The translations under genes and the position numbers were made by a program. Below, one piece after another: positions 34,917 to 42,187 of a stretch of 42,187 bases of DNA. The DNA is taken from positions 1-42,187 of the forward strand of contig CAMOPX010000016.1 in assembly GCA_946622415.1 (NCBI GenBank). Reading direction: 5' to 3'. This stretch comes from an uncultured bacterium (lineage in GTDB: Bacteria > Cyanobacteriota > Vampirovibrionia > Gastranaerophilales > Gastranaerophilaceae). How positions within the stretch are numbered: the stretch's first letter is position 1; the number at the start of each line of letters is the position of its first letter. The notes below the pieces were generated by a model. The model searched no databases and was not told the DNA's origin. It saw only the letters and a list, made by a program, of their open reading frames with translations.

Positions 34917-35824
34917 TTTTCTTTTTCACCCTTCGTCATTTCCCCGATATATTCTATTTCGGGAGTTAATTCCACATTAAACTTTTCTTTAACTTTTGAA
35001 TATATTTCAAAAACCATATTTGTATAGTCAATTGAATTTGCATTTCCTGAATTTATTATAAAATTGCAATGGTTTGAATAAACTTCGCAATTATTTGCTT
35101 TATATCCTCTTAAATCACATTTATCAATCAATGCACCTGCCGACAGTTCACAGTTTTCCGGATTTTTAAATACCGAACCCGCATTCGGCAAAGACAGATT
35201 CGGCTGTCTGTTTTTTCTGAATATGAGGTTTTCGTCCATTTTTGCTTTTATGTCTTCCGAGGGCATTTTATTCAATTTAAATTTTGCCGAAAGAAGAATA
35301 TATGGTTTTTCTTTCAAAATTGAATGTCTGTAGGAAAAATTCATTTCTTCTTTCTGAAGATTTAAAACTTTATTGTTTTCCCAATCGTATACCTTGCAAG
35401 AAACTATATTATCACTAATTGTTTGACCTTTTGCACCGGCATTCATATATATTGCACCACCCAAGGTTGCGGGAATTCCTATCAAAAATTCAAACCCTGA
35501 CAGTTCTTTTTCCAGTGCCAATTTTGATAGAGTTTGTGTTTTGATACCTGTTTCAACTTCTAAATTGCTGCCTGAAAAATTAACGTTATCAATTAGCCCC
35601 GTATAAATTATCGGACGTTCAATTTTTATTGAAGAAAATAAAACGTTAGAACCGTTACCGAGAACAATCGGGGTGTTATCTTTATGTTTTTTAAAAAGCG
35701 AAATCATTTCGCCATAATTATCCGGAATATAAAAGCGTTTTGCAATTGCTTTTATTTTTAGAGTGTTATAGTTTGTGAGGTAAAAATCTTCGTAGAATTT
35801 TATATCATTTTGAGAGCAAATCAT
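34892..35824 (-). CDS. murB: UDP-N-acetylenolpyruvoylglucosamine reductase MurB
   Basis: MurB reduces the enolpyruvyl group to give UDP-MurNAc, using FAD and NADPH. The 310-residue protein has the FAD-binding GNGSNVLFS (57-64), GIPATLGGAIYMNAGA (116-131), R166 in SYRHS, catalytic S217 in NAGSVFKNP and E289 in LTPEIEYIG. It overlaps murC by 20 bp and ddl by 25 bp. Confidence 0.96.
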   Translation of the reverse strand: MICSQNDIKFYEDFYLTNYNTLKIKAIAKRFYIPDNYGEMISLFKKHKDNTPIVLGNGSNVLFSSIKIERPIIYTGLIDNVNFSGSNLEVETGIKTQTLSKLALEKELSGFEFLIGIPATLGGAIYMNAGAKGQTISDNIVSCKVYDWENNKVLNLQKEEMNFSYRHSILKEKPYILLSAKFKLNKMPSEDIKAKMDENLIFRKNRQPNLSLPNAGSVFKNPENCELSAGALIDKCDLRGYKANNCEVYSNHCNFIINSGNANSIDYTNMVFEIYSKVKEKFNVELTPEIEYIGEMTKGEKEKWKILRHQ

Positions 35825-37184
35825 TTATTACCTCACCTATTTTTGTAACATCTCCCGCTCCCAAAGTAAGCACCAAATCATTCTTTTTTAATTCGGGCGT
35901 AATTGTTTTTGCTGCTGTTTTAATATCTCCTTCAATGTATTCAGCGTCAACATTATTTTGTTTAATGTCGTGAGCAAAGTTTTTTGAATTAAATTCTTCA
36001 TCTTTTTCATCTCCCGCAGAAAAAACATCAAGAACAAAAAGCTTATCTATATTATAAAAAGCAGACAAAAAATCATTCCACAAACCCTTGAGGCGTGTGT
36101 ATCTGTGGGGTTGAAAAATTACAACTTTTCTTCTTGAAGACTTTTGCACGGCATTAAGGGTAGATTTAATTTCGGACGGATGATGAGCATAATCATCAAC
36201 AATTTTTATGTTCTTTGTTTTGTTATAGGCAACAATTTGAAAACGTCTTCCCATGCCGGAAAATTCTTCAAAATATTTTGAATAATCTTCAAAATTATAG
36301 CCTAAAGTATCTAAAACACTAATTACGGCTAATGCATTACAAATATTATGCAATCCCGGAACAATCAGCTTAATTTTTCCCAAAAAAACATCTTTTTTGT
36401 ATACATCAAACACAGAATTCAATTCATCAAATTTTATGTTTTTAACCGTGTAATCCGCTTTTGAATCTATTGCATAAGTGATTATATTTTTAAATTCGAT
36501 TTGAGATTTAAAAATGTTGCAACCAATATTGTCTAAATTCAAAAACAATTTATCGTCACCTGACATATTTTTAACCGTTTTTTCAAAAGTTGCCAATATA
36601 TCAACGAGTCCATTCTCATAATGGTCAAGGTGGTCTTCTTCAAGATTATTTATTAAAAATAAATTCGGGTGATATTTTTCTATGGTGCCATCGGATTCAT
36701 CCAATTCCGCTATAAAATATTTTGAATCCAAAGAAGCATTTGCATTAATATTTAATTTCGGAATAATTCCACCTATTGCATAAGAGGGATTTTCACCCAT
36801 TTTATCCATAATAAAACTCATTAAACCTGATGTTGTAGTTTTTCCATGGGTACCTGCAAAACCGATAAACGTAGGGAATTTTTCGGATATAAATTTTAAA
36901 CAATCCGACCTGTGCATAATTTTTAAACCCAAGTTTTTTGCCTCTATAAGCTCGGGATTATCTTCTTTAATTGCTGACGAAATAACAACACAAGGATGTC
37001 CTTTAATATTTTCTTTTTTATGCCCGATATAAATTTTTGCGCCTAAATCTTCCGTAAGTTTAGTGTATTTGCTATTTTGAATATCCGAGCCTGATACTTT
37101 ATATCCCAATTGCAAAAGGATTTTTGCCAACGCACTTTGTCCTACTCCGCCTATTGCAATAAAATGAAAATCAAAATTATCCAT
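35805..37184 (-). CDS. murC: UDP-N-acetylmuramate--L-alanine ligase MurC
   Basis: MurC adds L-Ala to UDP-MurNAc, the first step of the stem peptide. The 459-residue protein has an N-terminal dinucleotide-type loop IAIGGVGQSALAKIL, the P-loop GTHGKTTT (111-118), ELDESDGTIEKYHPN, NLEEDHLDHY, and VDDYAHHPSEI plus FQPHRYTR in the C-terminal domain. It overlaps the upstream glycosyltransferase gene by 8 bp. Confidence 0.97.
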   Translation of the reverse strand: MDNFDFHFIAIGGVGQSALAKILLQLGYKVSGSDIQNSKYTKLTEDLGAKIYIGHKKENIKGHPCVVISSAIKEDNPELIEAKNLGLKIMHRSDCLKFISEKFPTFIGFAGTHGKTTTSGLMSFIMDKMGENPSYAIGGIIPKLNINANASLDSKYFIAELDESDGTIEKYHPNLFLINNLEEDHLDHYENGLVDILATFEKTVKNMSGDDKLFLNLDNIGCNIFKSQIEFKNIITYAIDSKADYTVKNIKFDELNSVFDVYKKDVFLGKIKLIVPGLHNICNALAVISVLDTLGYNFEDYSKYFEEFSGMGRRFQIVAYNKTKNIKIVDDYAHHPSEIKSTLNAVQKSSRRKVVIFQPHRYTRLKGLWNDFLSAFYNIDKLFVLDVFSAGDEKDEEFNSKNFAHDIKQNNVDAEYIEGDIKTAAKTITPELKKNDLVLTLGAGDVTKIGEVINDLLSK

Positions 37185-38493
37185 TATCAGCTTCCTCTAA
37201 AGTGATTGTTGTAACACCATGCACGGTTTTACCCCAATCCATTGTTTTTTTGGTAAAAATTATTTTAAATATAATGAACATCGCAATCGGAAACCATATT
37301 GTTAAAAAGTATATCGAGGTAACGATTGCCTGCCATAAAGAATTTAAAAAATTCAGATTAGCATATTTTCTGAGGCTGTATACAAATCCGCAAATAAAAA
37401 ATATTGCAGTTGCAACAACCATAACAATTGAAGATAAAATACAATTATCGTAACCTTTCACAAATCGAAAAGCTTGGAATAAAATTTCAACAACCAACCA
37501 AAAAGGAAGTAAAAATTCCGTTATATAAGCTATTAAATCGAAACCGACTCTGAGCGACATATCTTTTGTTGTTAAAACATCCTTTGCATATTCAAGATAT
37601 CTTCTGATTGAACCTTCAACCCATCTTCTTCTTTGGCGAATTAATGCACCAAAAGTAATAACGCCTTCTTCATACACTTGAGTATTTGAACAAAAACGTA
37701 TATCCCAGCCTTTTATATGGAGTCTTGTTGACATATCCAAATCGTCAACAATAGTTTCCTCGTTCCAGCCATTAATACTATTCAGTGCTTGTCTTTTAAT
37801 CAATTCACCGTTTCCTCTTAATTCAACCGCACCTCTCACGGCATCTCTGCCTAATTGCAAATGAGTATCCAAAATATATTCGTTGAATTGGCATTGGGTT
37901 AAAAAGTTTTGTTTTGCATTAATAATCACTTTTTGTGCTTGCACCGCACCAACGTCAGCCGGTTCTAACATAGGAAGCATGGTTTTTAAAAATTCGGGTT
38001 TAATTTTAGCATCCGCATCAAAAACAAGTATCGCATCGCCTTTTGCAATTTTCATTGCATCATTTAATACAGCTGATTTTCCCGCTTTTGCATCTTTGTT
38101 TCTGATTAATATTTTTATATTTTTATATTCTTTTTCCAGTTTTTTTAAAATTTCGGGCGTATTATCCGTACTTCTATCGTCAATCAAAACAACTTCAAAA
38201 GAATCGTAATCTAATTTTTGAATATTTTCAACGGTTTTTTCAATAACTTCTTCTTCATTGTGGCAAGGAATAAAAACAGAAACAAACGGGTGAAAATCGT
38301 AATTTATTATTGGGGGATTTTTTTTGAGTTTTCTTTTTCTGTATTTTTGAACGCAATACATGTAAAAAGAGTACAAAAACATGAAAGAAATGAGGCTTAT
38401 TATTGCCCACACAGTATTAAAGTAATTTTGAAAAACAATCAAAAATGCAACAAGCGATATGATTATTATTGACAGTACTACTCGTTCTTTCAC
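37177..38493 (-). CDS. Membrane GT2 glycosyltransferase (processive, PgaC/BcsA-like)
   Basis: The 438-residue protein has two N-terminal membrane helices, a GT-A domain and several C-terminal helices. Its motifs are those of processive beta-glycosyltransferases: IDDRSTDNT (104-112), D159-x-D161 in VFDADAK, VDDLD (249-253) and QRRRW (287-291). It probably makes or extends a polysaccharide at the inner membrane. The start codon is GTG with GAGGA 6 nt upstream. It is the first gene of the murC-murB-ddl-ftsQ unit, so it may take part in wall or surface glycan assembly; the product is unknown. Confidence 0.9.
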   Translation of the reverse strand: MKERVVLSIIIISLVAFLIVFQNYFNTVWAIISLISFMFLYSFYMYCVQKYRKRKLKKNPPIINYDFHPFVSVFIPCHNEEEVIEKTVENIQKLDYDSFEVVLIDDRSTDNTPEILKKLEKEYKNIKILIRNKDAKAGKSAVLNDAMKIAKGDAILVFDADAKIKPEFLKTMLPMLEPADVGAVQAQKVIINAKQNFLTQCQFNEYILDTHLQLGRDAVRGAVELRGNGELIKRQALNSINGWNEETIVDDLDMSTRLHIKGWDIRFCSNTQVYEEGVITFGALIRQRRRWVEGSIRRYLEYAKDVLTTKDMSLRVGFDLIAYITEFLLPFWLVVEILFQAFRFVKGYDNCILSSIVMVVATAIFFICGFVYSLRKYANLNFLNSLWQAIVTSIYFLTIWFPIAMFIIFKIIFTKKTMDWGKTVHGVTTITLEEADNG

Positions 38494-38719
38494 TTCAATT
38501 CCTCACCGTACTCAATAAATTCTATCAAAAAAATGAAAAAAGGTAAAATTATTAAGCTCTTGGGATTCAAGAGTTCCAATATTATATTGTTAAGTTTTGT
38601 AAATTAAATATTCTATACCTAGCAATTATATATTCTGTATATACTTTATACATTTATTAAAAAGAAAATAACAAATATTGTAATATTTTTTAAAAAAACC
38701 GTTTTTCACGTTTAGATTT

Positions 38720-38747
38720 TTGCTTTACGTGGAAATAAGAATATATT
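38720..38747 (+). promoter_or_regulatory. Likely promoter of the LysM repeat protein
   Basis: TTGCTT (38720-38725), a 16-bp spacer and TATATT (38742-38747) lie 36 bp before the ATG at 38784. An inverted repeat CACGT (38707-38711) with ACGTG (38727-38731) brackets the -35 box and could be an operator. The rest of the 290-bp gap to the divergent glycosyltransferase gene shows nothing else clear. Confidence 0.5.
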
Positions 38748-38783
38748 GTAGTAGAACAACTTATAAGAACAGGAAGGTCCATA

Positions 38784-41700
38784 ATGGCAGAACTTAGAGC
38801 AAATTACGATTTTAACAATGTGCAACAATACAAAGACCAAAAAGCACAACTTCAGGAACAAACTGAAGCAATTAAATCTGAAAGAGAAAATCAAACAAAA
38901 CAATCCGACACACAACAAATTAAAGAAAATATGGAATCCACCCTTACGAGCGCACAATCAATGGTGGATACTGCTGCAGGAAAAGTAAATACCGCAAGCG
39001 GTAATTTATCCAGTGCGAACGCAGCATTATCAAGCCTGGGTTCAAGACCTGCACCTAAAGAAGTAAAAGATGAAACAGGCAAAGTGGTTTCAACTGATGA
39101 TTCCGCAGGTCAAGCATGGGATGCCAAAAAGGCTCAATTAGAAGCTGCTCGTGCACAAGCTCAAGCTGAATTGGATGCAGCACAAGCAGAACTTGGTGAT
39201 GCAAAAGAACAAGTAAGCAGTTTACAAGAAGAAATAGAAACTACTTTAAAAGCAGCAGAAGAAGAAGAACAAGCACTTGAAGAAGAATATCAAGCAAAAC
39301 TTGAAGAAGCTGAAACACAACTTCAAGAACTTGATGATAAAATCCAACAAGCAGAAGAAGAATCAAGCTCAGTTGAATCTCAAGATGAACAAAACAGAAG
39401 TTCTGTTACTGTTACATTGGATGACGATGAAGCAACAAAACAAAAAACTGATGAAAACGGTAATCCGATAGCAGAATTTGCAAAAGATGAAAACGGTAAA
39501 GATGATACAACATTAGCAGGTTTACTTGCAGGAACATACGTTGATGAAAACGGTAATCCTATTGAAGCAAAAAAAGATAAAAACGGTAAAGTTATAACAA
39601 ATGAAGAAAACAATAACGAATTAAATTCAGCAGCATGGGCATTCTATGATAACAATAAAGATGACCCCGCATTTAAAGATGCTGTTGCTAAAAAATATAG
39701 AGAAGTAACAGGCAACGACTTACCTGATACAATTAAATCAGAAGATATTCCGCCTGAAGTTCTTTTGGGTACTGATTTATCAGGAGTAAATAAAAAAGAT
39801 TTAAATAAATATACATATCAAAGCTTAAATTCACTTGATTATGATGAACAATCAGGTGCAAAATTAAGCCAAGAAACTAATTTTGATGCTACGCAAGCGC
39901 TCAATATGAATGATTATAACTATCAAACGGGCGAAATGACTCAAGAACAAGCACAAGAAAAACTTGCAAAAGATATCGCAGATACATACGGTATAGATGT
40001 AAATAATTCAGACGCCATGAAGGAAGCTTTGCAAGATATCGTTATGTCTAACCCTGATACATTCAAGGATTCAAATATCGATTTAACAAAAGCTACAGGT
40101 GACGAATTATTACAAAAAGTTCTTGGAATCGGAAATGATAACAACACAAGCAACGATAATATTAATGCAACGTCAAATGTACTCGATTTATCAAGTGCCG
40201 CAGGAACTACAACAACTGCTCAACAAGCAGCCGATAAAGAACATAAAATTGAAAGCGGCGAAACAATGAGCAGCATAATAAGAAAAGAATTAGGTTTACC
40301 TGATGGTACACCGGTAAGCGATGATTTAATACAACAAGTTACACAAGCAAACGGAATTGATAATCCTGATATGATTCAAGCAGGTGATTCAATAACTATC
40401 CCCGGTTCAATGCTTCCTCAAACAGAAACAACTACAACATCAAATCTGACAGATGATCAAATAAAAGAAAATGTAACAAAAGCTCTATGTGATCAATACG
40501 GCGGATTTACTCCGGAACAATTAATGAATTCTCCTGCAGGTAAGAATATTTTAGCAGGTATAATGCTAGACCACGCTAACGATGAAATCTTCCAAGGTAA
40601 AAATATTGAATCAGAAGAAGATATCATAAATGCATTAGTAGAAGCAGCTAAAGAAGGAAAAAAAGTTGCAACTCCTGATACATCAGTTTCATTCTTAACC
40701 GATAAGAATTATAATGATAATGAATTAAGAAATAGAGCCCTTGAATCAACTGACAGTAAGATTTCTTATCTTGCAGTTGAAAAAGACGAAGTAAATATGA
40801 CTGATCTTGAAACATCAGGCGAAAACGGAAAATCGACATACCTTGATTTACTTGATGAAGTTCAATACGAAGCAAAAGAAGACGGTACATCAGTAAGCGT
40901 AAAAGATGCAATTTTAGGTGCAGAAAATGAAGTAAACACTCTTCAACAAGAAATGAACCAAAAAGCTGCAGCAGGGACTTTAACACCTGAAGAAGCAGCT
41001 GCATATACTCAACAAATTAATGATGCAAAAACAAAATATGATAGCTTAACGGAACTCGGAAAATCCGCAATTCAACAATTAGCAGAAACAAATCCTCTGT
41101 TATTCCCTGATTTGTATAATGAAAACGGAGACCTCGACGTTCCGGGTCTTGAAAATGGATTAAATACAGAAATTACAAATCCGAAAGATGAAAACGGTAA
41201 TGAATTATCTAATGATAAAGTTACAGTTCAATTAGAGGCAATTAAATATGTAATTCCTCAACCTGAACCTGAAACTCCGGCTCCTGCTAAGAAAGAATGT
41301 GAACCGGAAGAACACCACGGAGTAAAAGGAGAAGAACCTGACAACCCGGAACCGGAACCGGAACCAAAGACTCCTGATCCGGAAAATCCTAACCCTGGAG
41401 AAAAACCCGGAACCACACCGGAAGAAACACCTTCAACTCCCGGACAAGAAGAACCCGGAACCACACCGGAAGAAACACCTTCAACTCCCGGACAAGAAGA
41501 ACCCGGAACCACACCGGAAGAAACACCTTCAACTCCTGATGAAGAAAACCCCGGAACCACACCGGAAGAAACACCTTCAACTCCCGAACAAGAAGAAGAT
41601 AATCCTGGCGAACCGGAACCGGAACCTAGTGATGAACCATGTCCCGAAGAACCGGAAAACCCTCAAGGTCCTTCAAACGAAGATCCTGATGAACCGACAG

Positions 41701-42187
41701 AACCTGAAGAACCGGATACACCGGAAGTACCGCCATGTGATGACCCGGATGCGCCCAACGAACCTTCAAACGAAGATCCTGAACAACCGGCAGATCCTGA
41801 CGAACCGGATACACCGGAAGTACCGCCATGTGATGACCCGGATGCGCCCAGCGATCCTTCAAACGAAGATCCTGACCAACCAACAGATCCTGACGAACCG
41901 GATACACCGGAAGTACCGCCATGTGATGACCCGGATGCACCTCAAGATCCTTCAAACGAAGATCCTGACCAACCAACAGATCCTGACGAACCAGCAAATC
42001 CTGACCAACCGGAAAATCCTGATCAACCGGAAAACCCTGATCAACCGGAAAATCCTGACCAACCGGAAAACCCTGATCAACCGGAAAACCCTGATCAACC
42101 GGAAAATCCTGACCAACCGGAAAACCCTGACCAACCGGATACACCGGAAGTACCGCCATGTGATGACCCGGATGCACCTCAAGATCC
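38784..42187 (+). CDS. Large LysM-domain protein with acidic Pro-rich repeats, 3' end cut by the window
   Basis: The frame is open from the ATG at 38784 (AGGAAGG upstream) to the window end, at least 1134 residues. Residues 1-215 are a Gln/Ala/Glu-rich coiled coil. About 218-275 carry DENGN-type motifs, perhaps calcium loops. A LysM peptidoglycan-binding domain is at about 487-541 (HKIESGETMSSIIRKELGL ... IQAGDSITIPGS). A helical region follows to about 825, then Pro/Glu/Asp-rich tandem repeats to the end. There is no N-terminal signal peptide, which is odd for a wall-binding protein; another export route or an internal role is possible. It is probably a surface or envelope protein; its function is unknown. 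Confidence 0.85.
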   Translation, partial: MAELRANYDFNNVQQYKDQKAQLQEQTEAIKSERENQTKQSDTQQIKENMESTLTSAQSMVDTAAGKVNTASGNLSSANAALSSLGSRPAPKEVKDETGKVVSTDDSAGQAWDAKKAQLEAARAQAQAELDAAQAELGDAKEQVSSLQEEIETTLKAAEEEEQALEEEYQAKLEEAETQLQELDDKIQQAEEESSSVESQDEQNRSSVTVTLDDDEATKQKTDENGNPIAEFAKDENGKDDTTLAGLLAGTYVDENGNPIEAKKDKNGKVITNEENNNELNSAAWAFYDNNKDDPAFKDAVAKKYREVTGNDLPDTIKSEDIPPEVLLGTDLSGVNKKDLNKYTYQSLNSLDYDEQSGAKLSQETNFDATQALNMNDYNYQTGEMTQEQAQEKLAKDIADTYGIDVNNSDAMKEALQDIVMSNPDTFKDSNIDLTKATGDELLQKVLGIGNDNNTSNDNINATSNVLDLSSAAGTTTTAQQAADKEHKIESGETMSSIIRKELGLPDGTPVSDDLIQQVTQANGIDNPDMIQAGDSITIPGSMLPQTETTTTSNLTDDQIKENVTKALCDQYGGFTPEQLMNSPAGKNILAGIMLDHANDEIFQGKNIESEEDIINALVEAAKEGKKVATPDTSVSFLTDKNYNDNELRNRALESTDSKISYLAVEKDEVNMTDLETSGENGKSTYLDLLDEVQYEAKEDGTSVSVKDAILGAENEVNTLQQEMNQKAAAGTLTPEEAAAYTQQINDAKTKYDSLTELGKSAIQQLAETNPLLFPDLYNENGDLDVPGLENGLNTEITNPKDENGNELSNDKVTVQLEAIKYVIPQPEPETPAPAKKECEPEEHHGVKGEEPDNPEPEPEPKTPDPENPNPGEKPGTTPEETPSTPGQEEPGTTPEETPSTPGQEEPGTTPEETPSTPDEENPGTTPEETPSTPEQEEDNPGEPEPEPSDEPCPEEPENPQGPSNEDPDEPTEPEEPDTPEVPPCDDPDAPNEPSNEDPEQPADPDEPDTPEVPPCDDPDAPSDPSNEDPDQPTDPDEPDTPEVPPCDDPDAPQDPSNEDPDQPTDPDEPANPDQPENPDQPENPDQPENPDQPENPDQPENPDQPENPDQPENPDQPDTPEVPPCDDPDAPQD
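41406..41597 (+). repeat. Four tandem 48-bp units (16 residues each)
   Basis: Units begin at 41406, 41454, 41502 and 41550. Each encodes PGTTPEETPSTPxxEE-type sequence. Units one to three are almost identical at the DNA level; the fourth differs near its end. Confidence 0.92.
41727..42187 (+). repeat. 93-bp tandem units (31 residues) with one Cys each
   Basis: The block starting VPPCDDPDAP begins at 41727, 41820, 41913 and 42150. The first three are spaced exactly 93 bp. The last gap is 237 bp, which equals 93 plus eight 18-bp units. The repeat continues past the window end. Confidence 0.92.
41990..42136 (+). repeat. 18-bp tandem repeat (NPDQPE), about eight copies
   Basis: Units alternate between AATCCTGATCAACCGGAA-type spellings with T/C changes at third codon positions. 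They sit inside one 93-bp unit as a local expansion, as expected from slippage or unequal recombination. Confidence 0.9.

Noticed and set aside
41258-42182. Long open frames on the minus strand across the Pro-rich repeats
   Set aside because: They are mirror frames caused by the repeats of the plus-strand LysM protein. They have highly repetitive content, no ribosome-binding sites and no family match.

Overview
The window is AT-rich, gene-dense bacterial DNA with almost no sign of mobile genes. The best guess for the host is a fermentative, Gram-negative-type, non-photosynthetic relative of cyanobacteria (Vampirovibrionia/Melainabacteria, perhaps Gastranaerophilales). This is inferred from three things. 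The F0F1 ATP synthase locus has the cyanobacterial order a-c-b'-b-delta-alpha-gamma, with paired b and b' genes and no beta or epsilon. There is an outer-membrane barrel protein and an envelope set typical of diderms. Pyruvate formate-lyase points to anaerobic fermentation. No 16S rRNA is present, so the taxonomy is provisional.

Layout. 0.2-2.8 kb: a degenerate histidine-kinase-like protein, flagellar switch proteins FliM and FliN, and a CheY-like receiver. 2.8-7.8 kb: small unknown proteins, an outer-membrane barrel protein and a large sensor kinase facing it. 7.8-12.3 kb: two repeat-filled intergenic regions around yidD and an M16 protease. 12.3-17.4 kb: the atp operon on the minus strand. 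17.6-22.6 kb: small proteins, an exported TPR/NHL protein, tsaD, and an 811-residue RTX-like repeat protein. 23.0 kb: tRNA-Leu(CAG). 23.2-29.6 kb: a pyruvate formate-lyase locus. 29.7-32.9 kb: a GT2-GtrA protein, an AICAR transformylase-like protein and an MFS transporter. 38.5-32.9 kb, minus strand: a division/wall operon GT2-murC-murB-ddl-ftsQ. 38.8 kb to the end: a large LysM protein with acidic proline-rich repeats that runs off the window.

The most striking feature is the pyruvate formate-lyase. The pflB gene keeps the Cys-Cys active site but stops just before the glycyl-radical domain. That domain is a separate small gene 3.2 kb downstream, directly in front of the activating enzyme gene pflA. 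Between the halves lie a two-component system and two unknown genes. Those two genes share an 18-bp near-palindromic upstream box and a common leader motif. This looks like an obligately split glycyl-radical enzyme with a linked regulatory module.

Other points of interest are MITE-like intergenic elements with identical 17-bp inverted ends and a covarying internal stem, three genes with a -10 hexamer exactly 6 nt before the ATG (leaderless transcripts), a degenerate AICAR transformylase, and convergent genes with touching or overlapping stop codons.
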